NCBI RefSeq assembly: GCF_022965805.1
Contig: NC_133110.1
Location: forward strand, 28,454,668 to 28,518,667
DNA: 64,000 nt
Source of the DNA: Primulina eburnea
Taxonomy: Eukaryota > Streptophyta > Magnoliopsida > Lamiales > Gesneriaceae
Reading direction: 5' to 3'
Shown here: in pieces, positions 22,083 through 32,699 of the stretch
Layout of the letters: each line of letters opens with the position of its first letter
Numbering within the stretch: the first letter of the stretch is position 1
The notes under the pieces: generated by a model
The model's database searches: none
Seen by the model: the letters and a program-made list of their open reading frames with translations, nothing else
What the model was told of the DNA's origin: nothing
Program-made: the position numbers and the translations under genes

Positions 22083-24680
22083 ATGGCAACTCAAATTCCC
22101 GCTTATATGCTAAATGCTATGGCTATCAATTTTGGGTCAATTCTATCCTTCGGTGATGAGGATGTCAAGAAAGTTTTTCAAAAACTGGAAACTGCTGGAT
22201 TACGGACGTTCTTGGGTAAATCATCTCAAGAAATCTACCCAAAAGAACTTCAGGGTTTCTACTCCACTGGTATGGTCGACTCTGATGGCAACATAATTTC
22301 TACTGTCAATGATCAGTCTCTGATCATTTCTGAAGACTCCTTTGGAGAAATTTTCTCTCTACCCTCTGATGGATTGGCACAACTCTCGGATGTTAAAGCC
22401 TCTAATATTGAAGAGATGCAAATCACACTCTTTGCTGATGGACGGAAGATCAAAGTCTCCGATCCAAAGAAAGAACTGAAGTATGAAGTTCAGTTACTTG
22501 CTGTTGTTGTAGCCAAAGGGCTTTTGGCAAAAGCTGGATCATTTGTTGTCTTTACTTTGGAGAAATTTCAAGCCATCTCTGTTATTATGGTTGATCGTCC
22601 ACTTAACTGGAAGCATCTTATATTTAATATTCTGAAGAATATGTTCTTGTCTTCCAAACAGTCAAAGGGTTTTGCTGTGCAACTCAGTTATCTGCTGAAG
22701 ATGAGAGGGCTAGTGGCTGATGACTCAGAAAGATCATCAAAGTTTAAAGTCTTTAATGCGAATAACACTATGCCACTGAGGACCAAACTGGACATTTCTC
22801 CTGCTCAGTTTGTCAAGATCAAAAAGGAGATTGGGACTGATAAAGCGGCCCCAAAATCAGTGAAGAAGGCCAAAACTCTGGCTCAACTGAAAGTAACTAA
22901 GAGGAAATTAATTTTGAGTACATCTGATTTAGAGAAAACTCCATCTCCACAAATTGCCAAGTAACCAAGAACCCAAAGGGTTAAATCAACAACTGCCGAG
23001 GTATCCATTCCTACTGATAGGATAATTTCTTCGGATGCTCAACAACCAATAGAAGCAGTTCCTTTGAAAACCATTCCACCAGAAGCTTCAGTTGGTGCCA
23101 AAAAGGAATCAGTTAGGACCAAAGCGCCTCTGATTCAAATCACTCGCCCTGCTAGTGTGGCACCTGCTCGACCCAAAGGGATAAAATTCATAGAGGTGGT
23201 GGAATCAACTAGAACAGGATTGGAAATCCCTCACATTCTGAGCACTGATAAAGGCAAGGGTAAGTTGATTGAAGAGCCCAGACCTTCCAATGCCATTCAG
23301 ACACACATTGACCTTGTTTGGGCAAAGGTTAATAGTTATGCAGATTCAAAAATCAGTCCTATGATGCTTGGACAGATTTTCGCACACAAGTTTTTGCGAA
23401 GCAACTGAAGAAGAAATCACAGCTGAACACCTTCATCAAATTGGAAGCTTATGTTCTCAGAACCGTGAAAGCTGCAACAATTGCTCAGGCGATGGAAATG
23501 AAATCTTATTTGTTTGATCAAGTGAGAGCCAAGAAGTTGGCTCAAATTGTCACCAAATTGAAAGACAACTACGTTCCAACAAATCCTACTGCGTTTGCTG
23601 ATCAAGCAGTAATTACTCAGCTTGATACCGAATTGCTTGGGTTACAATCTCAGATCAAATTTTGGGAAATGGATCAGGAATTGGTTCTTTATCAAGGAGA
23701 TTCAGAAACTGATAAAGAGGATACAGTTGAAAAACCATCCTCAGAACAGGCTTTGGTTCCAACTGACAAGTCAGTTCAGGATATGCCTCAACCATCTCCT
23801 GCTGAACAACAACTGTACACTGAAACCGAGCTTTCCTTTGCTAACATTGAGGAAATTATCCAAGCAGTGGTGCAGGATACTAAATTGAGTGAACATATGT
23901 CTAATCCAGTTGATCACTCTGCTGATCAAATCAATCCAGAGGTCACCATCTCTTCAAAAGAACCAGTTCAGCAAGATCTATTTGCTGACCAAGCTATTTC
24001 AACTGATGTGCCGATTGATTCTCAAGTTCATTCTTCAGAGGCACCAGTTTTGGTTTCATCACCATCTGCCATTCATCAAGCCAGTTCTTCTGCCGATCAG
24101 AATCCACCCTCATCGTCTCCAGTTCATGGAGAAACATTGTAACTGATGTTCCAGTTCAGAATGTTGCTGCTACAGTCTCGACTGACCAAGCCTTGGTCAT
24201 TTCTGAACACACAACAAGAGAACCAGGAACCTCTCATCAGTCTCCTCCTCCATCTTCATCAGATTTTGATCTTATTTTGAAGAATTTCAGAATATGCAGA
24301 ACAGTATGCAACAAATGATTACTGCCATATCAAAGATTCAGAACACTCAGCTGTCACACACTCTGAAGTTGGACCATTCTCATCGGTTCAACTTAGAAAA
24401 ACTGAACGCCATACAAAGAGCTGTTACCTCTCTGACATTCGCAGTTGAAGATATACAGAAAAACAGAGGGATACTTTCAAGTCTCACAGCCACTCAAGAC
24501 TCTATCAACAAACGAGTCGACAGTGTGGAATCACTTGTTTCAAGAAAAATTGACTTGCTTCAAGTCTCAATGACTACTGCTATCAGCAATATTTCCGACT
24601 ATGTTAAGCTCCTATCAATTGACGTTAGGAAATTATCTACTAAGATGGAGTTGTTTGACAAAAAGGGGGAAGAGACTTAA
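22083..24680 (+). pseudogene. Sense accessory (envelope-position) ORF of Sirevirus E, interrupted
   Basis: From the ATG at 22083 (MATQIPAYMLNAMAINFGS) the frame runs 293 codons to a single TAA at 22962. It stays open in the same frame afterwards to 23408, shifts near 23390, is open again to 24142, and shifts once more before a last open piece (24294-24680). The original product was about 860 residues: a globular N-terminal part (FLGKSSQEIYPKELQGFYS; LLAVVVAKGLLAKAGSF; PLNWKHLIFNILKNMFLSS), a Ser/Pro/Gln-rich middle, and a C-terminal helical, coiled-coil-like part (SINKRVDSVESLVSRKIDLL). I see no signal peptide or clear membrane segment. Position matches the SIRE1 envelope-like gene; function unknown. 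Confidence 0.75.
24661..24673 (+). other. Second extra polypurine tract in E, at the end of the accessory ORF
   Basis: AAAAGGGGGAAGA overlaps the last codons of the accessory ORF (Lys-Lys-Gly-Glu-Glu), 150 bp before the LTR-adjacent tract. Confidence 0.6.
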
Positions 24681-24811
24681 ACTCATTTTAGAAAAGCAGA
24701 AGTAATATTAAATTCTTGTATTTATGAAGAATATGAGTTCAGTTGAATCTACATCTTATTTTATCTACAAGAGTTCAGTTATATTTTATTCTAAGTTTTG
24801 TCAAACACCAT

Positions 24812-24823
24812 AAAGGGGGAAAT
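24812..24823 (+). other. LTR-adjacent polypurine tract of E
   Basis: AAAGGGGGAAAT directly before the 3' LTR; the normal primer for plus-strand synthesis. Confidence 0.8.
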
Positions 24824-25767
24824 TATTGAAAACTTAATTCTGGTGCTTTGACAAAAAGACTTACCAACTGAACTGATCATCAACTGAACACGTCATCTGT
24901 TGAATTCATTTAACTGTTCGATACAACTGAAGTTCATTCTCGGCAACTGATTCTTTACCAGCTGATCTCTCAGCAGTACACGTCATCAGTTGAAAGCGAC
25001 AACAGACAAAATAGTACATATACCTGCAACTAGTAGTGGAACGCCACATTGCAGACTGAACAGTGTACGACTGTCAGAATATATCGACGTGGCAATCAAC
25101 GGTTAGAATATTCAAACATTCTTTAATGTTACCGTTGAGAGGAGAGCCTATAAATAGTCAAAGGCAGCAACTGAAGACTTACCCCGACTTTCAGTTATCT
25201 CATTCTACTTGCTGTTACGCTGCAGAAATATCTACTCACAATCAAGAAATCAAAGCTCACGCTTATCAGTCATATCAGTAGTATTCAAGACTACATTTTT
25301 GAGCTTATATAGCACTTTGTAATATTTGATAGATTTTCTAAGTTGTGCTAAGATCAGTTACGATCTATAAAAGTGTTGTATACTAAGAGTTTCAGTTTTG
25401 GCAAAGTGATAAGTCCAAACTGAAGTGGGTCAGTACAGTGTCGTGTATTTGATCAAAGTCTTTTAGTGGATATCCTATCTTCGTGATAGAAGGGGTGACG
25501 TAGGAGTTTATTCAAGTCTCCGAACATGCAGAAACATATTGTGTCATTACTTCAGTTTTCATTTTCAGTTAGATACTTTATCTTTCAATCAGTTTATTTT
25601 CCGCAACTGTTTTATTCAATTTAACTGATTGTTATTGACCAACGGGATATCTAGTTTCAGTTCTTAACAAAACTGAACTCATATTGTCGAAGAAATATTT
25701 AAATTCGAGCAGTGTTTATTGAACCCCCCCTTCTAAACACTCTTTATTCGATTAACTGATCCTTTCA
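24824..25767 (+). repeat. 3' LTR of Sirevirus E
   Basis: 944 bp, matching 14677-15618 almost base for base. It opens TATTGAAAAC where the 5' copy has TGTTGAAAAC, so the terminal TG has changed to TA. It is followed by the tctac target duplication. Confidence 0.93.
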
Positions 25768-25772
25768 TCTAC

Positions 25773-26929
25773 ATAAGTCAAGTCTTCTTCAAGTTGAACA
25801 TCTGTCGGACCAAGAACGTGTGATTCATCTGCTACATACCGTGGTAGCAACGATACATGAAAGACATTATGAATGTTGGACAGATACGGCGGTAAAGCCA
25901 ATCGATACGCCAAATTTTCAATACTTTCCAAGATCTCAAAAGGTCCGATGAATCCTGGGGCTAATTTTCCCTTGAGTCCAAATCTCATTACCCTGCGGAA
26001 TGATGAAACTTTAAGGAAAACTTTTTCCCCTGACTGAAACTTTAGAGGTCTACGCTTGGTATTAGCGTAACTCGATTGACGATCTTGAGCAGTTTTAATT
26101 CTCTTCTTGATCAATTCTACTACGTCAATCGTTTGTTGCACTAATTCGGGTCCTTTCACTTGTCGTTCTCCTAATTTGTCCCAAAACAATGGAGTACGAC
26201 AACGTTTAACATACAATGCTTTAAACAAAGCCATACCAATGCTGTTGTGGTAGCTATTGTTATATGGAAACTCCACAAGCGGCAGATGATCATGCCATGC
26301 TGGTCCAAAATCCAAAGCACAAGCATGAAACATGTCCTCAAGTGTCTGAATAGTCCTCTCAGATTGACCATCGGTCTTTGGATGATAGGCAGTACTCAGA
26401 CTCAATGTCGTCCACAACGCTTTTTGAAAACTTCCCCAGAACCTTGGGGTAAAGCGTGGATCTCTGTCACTGACTATACCTGTTGGCACACCATGATATT
26501 TAAGAATCTCTTGGATGTATAGTCTTGCCATGCGATCAAAAATATATTCCCGACTATACAAAATTAAATGTGCTGACTTAGTCAGTCGGTCCACAACAAC
26601 CCAAATGACATCACAATTCTTAGAATACAACGGCAAGTGGGTGACAAAATCCATCGTTACATGCTCCCACTTCCACTCAGGGATAGGAAGATTCTGAAGT
26701 AATACTCCTGTTGTCGATGTTCAGCTTTCACTTGCTTATAAACCAAACATTTGGCTACAAAATGATAAACACTTTTCTTCATACCTTTCCACCAAAACTT
26801 GGTTTTCAAATCTTTATACATTTTCATGCTTCCAGGGTGGATACTCAACTTACTCCTATGAGTTTGAGATAAAATCTCGTCTCTCAATTTAGAATCTTCT
26901 GGAACTACGATTCTTCCTGACAGACACAA
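25773..26929 (-). pseudogene. Gypsy D integrase: zinc region and catalytic core
   Basis: Two minus-strand frames. The first (26929-26657) has the zinc-binding SIHPGSMKMYKDLKTKFWW block and CLVYKQVKAEHR, in which the second Cys of CLxC has become Tyr. The second (26654-25752) starts MDFVTHLP and carries the catalytic series Asp (MDF), Asp (VSDRDPRF) and Glu (GQSERTIQ). It then has the GKLAPGFIGPFEIL and FHVSLLPRYV blocks and ends where copia E is inserted. Its chromodomain-like end is at 14461-14671. The core residues look intact, but the zinc Cys, a frame break near 26655 and the insertion abolish function. Confidence 0.85.
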
Positions 26930-27019
26930 GGTTCCATCTGTTTGGAACGCAAAGCTTGATGTGTTGTCTCAGTTAGCTAAACTTGCTAACTTTTTCACTT
27001 TCAGTTCAGAAAACTGAGC

Positions 27020-28135
27020 TTATCTGATTTTGGCATACAACATCGGTTCAGATAAAATGTTCGTTACTCGAATGTGTTCCATTCCTTTCTTATGACGGAA
27101 ATGAAATCCCGGAGAACAAAAATCTTGGATTACACTTGATATGAAACTTGTCTGAAGTGCAGTTAATCTCACCTTGCGACTAAGAGCATCAGCTGTAGGA
27201 TTCGCTGATCCTGGATGATACTTGATTTTACAATCATAATCCTTTAACAAATCCATCCATCTTCTTTGGCGCATATTAAAATCTGCTTGAGTGAAGATAT
27301 ACTTCAAACTCTTGTGATTCGTAAAGATCTCAAATCTCTCTCTGTAGAGATAATGTCGCCAGATCTTCAAAGCAAACACAATCGCTGCCAATCCCAGGTC
27401 ATAAACTGGATAATTCTCTTCAGGCTTCTTCAACTGTCTGGATGCATGACCATTCTGGGTTAAAACGCACCCAAGTCCTTGAAGTGATGCATCAGTGTAC
27501 ACAATGTATCCTCCTGATACAGATGGTAGAGCTAAAACTGGTACAGTTGTCAAACGTTGACGCAGTTCATTGAAACTATTTTCACAATCATGTGACCATT
27601 CAAAATTCACATTCTTACACGTCAGTTGTGTCAATGGTTTGGCAATATGAGAAAATCCTTATATGAATCTTCGGTAATAACCTGCCAAACCTAGAAAACT
27701 TCTTATCTCTTGAGCTGATTCCGGTCGTGCCCATCTCAACACTGATTCGATCTTGCTAGGATCCACTGATATCCCATATTTGGATATAACATGTCCCAAG
27801 AAAACAACTTTGTCGATCCAAAACTCGCACTTGTTCAACTTAGGATACAGTTGGTGATTCCTTAAGGTTAGCAACGCAATCCTTAAATGTTATGCATGCT
27901 CTTTAAGGCTACGAGAGTATACTAGTATGTTATCAATAAAGACAATGACAAACTTGTCAAGATACTCCTGGAATACTCGGTTCATCAAATCCATAAATAC
28001 TGCTGGAATATTCGTCAAACCAAACGGCATCACTAGAAACTCGTAATGCCCATACCTTTTTCGAAATGCAGTCTTAGGGATATCACGTTGATGAACTCGA
28101 AGTTGATGATATCCAGACCATAAATCGAAGTCGAA
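27020..28135 (-). pseudogene. Gypsy D reverse transcriptase remnant and RNase H
   Basis: From about 28135 the minus strand reads only the central reverse transcriptase onward. The [12 protein letters not shown] block, the MPFGLTN block (about 28010-28030) and the active-site region ([17 protein letters not shown], with Asn for the second Asp, about 27915-27950) are visible. Then come [20 protein letters not shown] (27874-27659) and RNase H (27634-27020; [53 protein letters not shown]). The N-terminal half of the reverse transcriptase and the protease are absent: sequence jumps to gag at 28157. Confidence 0.8.
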
Positions 28136-28157
28136 GTCTTAGGGATATCACGTTGAT
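28071..28157. repeat. 22-bp direct repeat at the internal deletion junction of D
   Basis: GTCTTAGGGATATCACGTTG and the next two bases occur at 28071-28092 and again at 28136-28157. Between them is a short TCGAAG-repeat. The second copy joins reverse transcriptase directly to gag, so this marks the deletion scar. Confidence 0.75.
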
Positions 28158-28783
28158 ACCTTAAATCTCGGCTTGACGACAACGATTCACTAATCCTTCG
28201 TACGAAGTAGGATCATCACAGACAGAAACCCAGTCAAAAATCTCCTGGTTCAAACCATTCAAAAAATGAGAATATTTTGCTGCAGAATTCTCACTGATGT
28301 GAGGAGCGTACGACAACAGATAATTAAAACGCTTTTGGTAATCCTCATTGTTCGAATCTCCTTGCTTAATTGTCAACAGTTCCATCTCCTTCGCCTGACG
28401 AAGAGCTGGCGGAAAGTATGATTGATGAAGGCCTGACGGAAATGTTCCCAACGAATCTACCCATGCCGGTGAACTAGAATGGCAGAAACAGGTCTCCACC
28501 ATTTCCGAGCTTTTCCTTGGATCATGAAATCGGCTACCTCCATCTTCTCATCCTCGTCATAGTGCAGCACTCGAAAACACTGCTCCATGATATCGACCCA
28601 AGCTTCAGCAACTTCAGCATTCTCATCTCCGGTCAACGGTAGATGTCCAATCTTCATGAAATTCATAATGTTGACACGATTACTATGTCTCCTTTCATCA
28701 TGATCTCGGTGACGCCTTCCGTCATGATCTCTACGACGATGTTCTCGGCCAGCCTCATTGTCGCCATAACGGACATGTCCCAC
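28157..28783 (-). pseudogene. Gypsy D gag
   Basis: The minus strand starts near 28783 with an Arg/His/Asp-rich leader, then the gag core: EAWVDIMEQCFRVLHYDE and MIQGKARKWW. After a shift near 28480 it continues with the FPPALRQAKEMELLTIKQGD and YQKRFNYLLSYAP blocks to SYEGLVNRCRQAEI. The zinc knuckle and protease that should follow are missing because of the deletion at 28136-28157. Gag packs the genomic RNA. Confidence 0.8.
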
Positions 28784-28883
28784 ACTACCGTGACTGCTTC
28801 TATCTCCTTATATATGAAAAGAAACCAAAATCAACCTCTAAATCCTCAAAACAGAATTACTAATGTCCCAAAAATCTTTGCAT

Positions 28884-28895
28884 GCTCTGATACCA
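28884..28895 (-). other. Primer-binding site of gypsy D
   Basis: Minus-strand TGGTATCAGAGC, five bases from the 5' LTR, matches initiator Met-tRNA. Confidence 0.9.
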
Positions 28896-28900
28896 CCAAA

Positions 28901-30231
28901 TGTAGTGTCCTTACCCGAGCCACTACTAAAAAAACTAATAAACATGCAACATTAAACTTTAATAACAACAATTAAACAATGGAAACCAAACACTTAATCA
29001 TCTTACAACACAAACGAAAACAAAATACTAACAGTAGTCTTAAACATTAATACAACCATAACGAAAACATAATTCTGAACGAGAAAACGATAAACCACAG
29101 AAAACCTCCACTGGATCACCATCGAAAACCCAACTGCTCTAGCCACTGCCCTGGTCGTCCGAACCGTCCAACCCAAGACCTGCCCCGTGGAATGGGGTGG
29201 CCAAGATGAAAACAAGGACGTGAAAGACAATCGCGCAATACGAGAATGTACGAGTATACAAACTGATATGATGCATGCAAAATGCAATATGCTCCGATAT
29301 CAAGGATCAAGTCAAGAATCTCATGCTCAGTCTAGAGGCGCTTGAGTGTGTAGTCTCTAATCAGCCCTAGGCATCTTTGGCTCCCACACTCATCATCAAG
29401 ACGTGGACCTACAATGTCCAGGTCATCAGAGTCCGCGGGTCCCATCGGACACTGTAGCTCTCGATGCCCCATCGTCCACAATACAGAATAGGGCTGAGTG
29501 GCCCCAACAAACGAGGTATATCTCAAAAGATATCAAGCTCAACATGATATGTCATGCATAATATGCAAAAGCTGTAAAACATGTATCATGCAACATATAA
29601 ATATGCATCATATAAGTGTGTATACTACGCTTGGATATCTCAGTCAGTACATCACGTACCTCACTAAAACAATCTGACAGAAAGCTCTGAACCTAGACAA
29701 TAACAACATAATGAAATCACTAACAAATAAGATCAAACATGCTACAAGGTTCTCCCTAATGATCCTTAAATCACTATTTAAGGCTTTAGGATTATACTTG
29801 CGTCTGTCGTCAGCCCGCTGATGATGTCTCGATCTCAGTTTACTTACCCCTCCTCGAGTCGACACTAGATCCGAAACTTCTCAACACCAAAGTGCCCTAG
29901 AAACTGGCTAAAAAACCTAAGATATAACTAGAACTCTCTCTGAAGAATTTGGTGAAGGAAACAAAAGAATTCAGCTTCCATTTATAGGCTGCATCTGAAC
30001 TATTTCAGAAAATCCGAATCAATCTTATCTGTCACGTGTCAGAATCTCATTTGTCTTGTTGGATTTCTCGAGATAATGAAATCTGAAGTAGATCGGATTA
30101 TCCCTTTATAAATACGGTGTTTCCCAACAGCTTGATCCCGAATTATCAATTTCTTAATAATACTTACTTAAAAACTCATTAATTATCTCTTAATTAATAC
30201 TTCATTCAAAACAAAGATTCGGGTCATTACA
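28901..30231 (-). repeat. 5' LTR of gypsy D
   Basis: On the minus strand TGTAATGACC to GGACACTACA, 1331 bp, pair of 13119-14449. The target duplication atatg follows at 30232-30236. Divergence from the other LTR is clearly higher than between the LTRs of E or J. Confidence 0.92.
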
Positions 30232-30236
30232 ATATG

Positions 30237-30639
30237 AGTTTTACCTCGATATCTTTTTCATAAGAATAAGTTTTGTTGAGACAGTTTCATTGATTTTTAT
30301 TCGTTAAACAAGTCAATGTTGTTAATATTTACAATAAAAAGTAATATTTTTCATAGGTGACTCAAATAAAAAATATGTATAACAAAATTAACTTGAGAGA
30401 CTGTTTCATAAAAAATTTTGTGTTTCCATATATATATATATATATATATATAAATATACAAAAAGATGAACATGATTAGTGGACAATATAGCAAAACTGT
30501 ATATATATAATTATAATTATTATTTAGTAATTGCTAAATTTTTTTGTTGGTCTCAAGTGCGACATTATGAGATTTAATTACGAAAATAAATGATAAAATT
30601 GGACAACGAGATTTCACGTAGAAAATCCCACTTAGGGTA
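30237..30639. other. Unassigned AT-rich DNA with an (AT)n microsatellite
   Basis: This continues 11478-13113 across the D insertion. It includes an (AT)n run at 30428-30452 and no supportable gene. Confidence 0.5.
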
Positions 30640-30839
30640 AAAACCGTGGGCAAGATGAAAAGAATTACAATATAATATTTTTTATGTACGACCACTCACT
30701 GTGTTTCTAAAGATAACACACTCTCTTAATAAAGACGAACTAACTCCTCAAAAATTTTATCAAAAAAAACACTCAAATAAAAATGCTATGAGATTGGAGA
30801 AAAATTGAGAATATATAGATGCTCGGGATGATTTGGAAT
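30640..30839 (-). repeat. Left piece of the 3' LTR of copia F
   Basis: Sequence from TTTATGTACGACCACTCACT through GAGATGCTCGGGATGATTTGG parallels 42326-42470 in F's other LTR. It stops where gypsy G begins, and the remainder resumes at 38834. The left edge is approximate. Confidence 0.6.
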
Positions 30840-32639
30840 GTCACCCAATTCTGGTGATTTACCATCGTTCAATACAATAGTATTTATCAATACTAAACGA
30901 TAATAACATATGTTCCTACGTCAACACGTACATGATAATCTAGTATATATAAAATCTGGCTATTTCTTTAATCCCAAGGCTTGTGACGTATCTAAATAAT
31001 TCAATAACAATTATCAGACATTGTCATCGTACCAACATAGTCATAACAGCCTCAATATATAAAATCAAATAGCCATAATTTAAACAAAAAATAAAACTCG
31101 ATTATACATCTTCATCATTAAACAATAATATTTCGGTGTATTTAGTTAACAAAAATGCACCCTAATAAATTAACTTTAAATTACAGGCTATTTTACAACA
31201 TCCGTTAAACTACAAAAACTTTATATCAACATGTAGCCCATACTTCGTAGACTTCGAATATATAATCAGAATTAATAACAAGTGACAAAACAACTCTTCA
31301 ATATCAATCAAAATATCGTCGATCGAACAACATCAACGATACGTCGCACCCCTACTCCGACGACAACAATATCGTCAATCGAACAACATCAACGAGACAT
31401 CTCTCAACAACGAAAACCAGCAACATCAACAATAATTAACAATGACAAATATAATATCAAATCACCCAATTCCGGTGAGTTACCATCGTTCAACGCAATA
31501 GTATTTATCAATACTAAAAAATAACAACATATGCTCGTACGTCAACACTTATCTGATAATCGAGTATATAATAAATCTGGTTATTTCTTTTATCCCGAGG
31601 CTTGTGACATATCTAAATAATTCAACAACAATTGTCAGATCATTGTTACCGTATCAACATAGTCATAACAACCTCAATATATAACATCAAATAGCCCAAC
31701 AACAATTATTTAAACAAAACATAAAACTCGATTATACATCTTCATAGTTCAACAATTAATATTTCGGTGTATTTAGTTATTAATATTAATATTAAATACA
31801 CCCTAATAAATTAACTTCTAATAACAGGCTACTTTACAACATCTGTTAAATTACGAAAACTTTATATCAACATGTAGCATATACTTCGTAGACTTTGAAT
31901 ATATAATCATAATTAATAACAACTGGCAAACAACTCTCCAATATCAATACAACGATTAAAATCCCTAATTACAATAAATTAAGAATAATTCAAAATAATG
32001 CCACTATAATATTCTCTTCTTCGTTAAAATCATACATTATGCAACAATCTTCATTTTCTGCATGATTTAGCAATTTATCGGATTTATTACAGAAATTGAC
32101 GAATTTCAAAATTCACCAAAAATATATAATTTATACCTCAAATAGAAGACCTCATGTCAACGATCCCAGAACTGAAGTCGGTTCGTCGATTGGATAAATC
32201 GATTTTTTTTCAAGATCGAAAATAAAATTGAAATTCTATCTCCTCTCCTTTGTGTCACCTCTCTGTCGAAATACTTTCTGATGCAGTCAATTCAATTCCA
32301 CCGCCTCAATTTTCAATTTTATTTTTCTAAAATACTATATTATATTATATTTTAAAAATAATATAATGTAATATATTATATATTATTAATATATTATAAT
32401 ATATTTAACATTTTTAACACCGGTATATCCATTTGGACCAGTCAAACGATCACATTTTTCAAAACTCAAAACATGAAACTTATATATTCTTTGAGTTTTC
32501 TACGTTATATCCAAATTTCAAATCATATAAACTTCATATGGCCAAGATATGTCATATTTCGTTCTTTAAAAATCGTTAATTATTTAATAATCTCACATTA
32601 CTAAATCAACAATGGATGATATTTACTTCAAACATTACA
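30840..32639 (-). repeat. 3' LTR of gypsy G, rearranged
   Basis: It opens on the minus strand at 32639 (TGTAATGTTTGAAG). Toward the left, a block corresponding to 37944-38420 of the other LTR is present twice: at 31461-31940 and again at 30840-31285. The outer ~640 bp seen in the 5' LTR are missing. An expanded AT-only stretch lies at 32333-32410. Confidence 0.75.
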
Positions 32640-32699
32640 TTTCTACTCCCTTAAATGAATTTCAACCTCGAAATTAATCACTACAGTAATAACATGCAT

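Larger units (their letters stand above)
14677..25767 (+). mobile_element. Copia element E, a Sirevirus with two accessory ORFs
   Basis: Complete 11,091-bp element: LTRs 14677-15618 and 24824-25767, target duplication tctac on both sides (14672-14676, 25768-25772), and a perfect TGGTATCAGAGC primer-binding site. It has a large gag, then pol in copia order (protease, integrase, reverse transcriptase, RNase H). Nearly 4 kb of extra sequence lies between pol and the 3' LTR, holding an antisense ORF and a long sense ORF. Large gag, an ORF after pol and several polypurine tracts are the known hallmarks of Sireviruses (SIRE/Maximus lineage). It lies inside the integrase of gypsy D. Confidence 0.93.
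13119..30231 (-). mobile_element. Gypsy element D (complete ends, internally deleted, hosts element E)
   Basis: Two 1331-bp LTRs in the same orientation frame the element, and a 5-bp target duplication atatg flanks it (13114-13118 and 30232-30236). Removing the nested Sirevirus E leaves about 6.0 kb. The minus-strand order is 5' LTR (28901), primer-binding site, gag, truncated reverse transcriptase, RNase H, integrase with chromodomain-like end, polypurine tract, 3' LTR (14449). Protease and the front of the reverse transcriptase are missing at a junction near 28136. Confidence 0.92.

Noticed and set aside
23622..24146. Alternative frames over the Sirevirus accessory ORF
   Set aside because: Shadow frames, rich in Asn/Leu/Ile/Gln; the main frame has protein-like composition and continuity with the flanking pieces.
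31282..31524. Thr/Ser/Gln-rich ORF in the LTR of G (counterpart 37685-38002)
   Set aside because: Composition and periodicity come from the ~60-bp LTR minisatellite; frames differ between the two LTRs.
32333..32410. AT-only tract as a matrix-attachment or origin element
   Set aside because: It is an expansion of a shorter AT tract at the same place in the partner LTR (about 38660-38700), so simple-repeat growth explains it.
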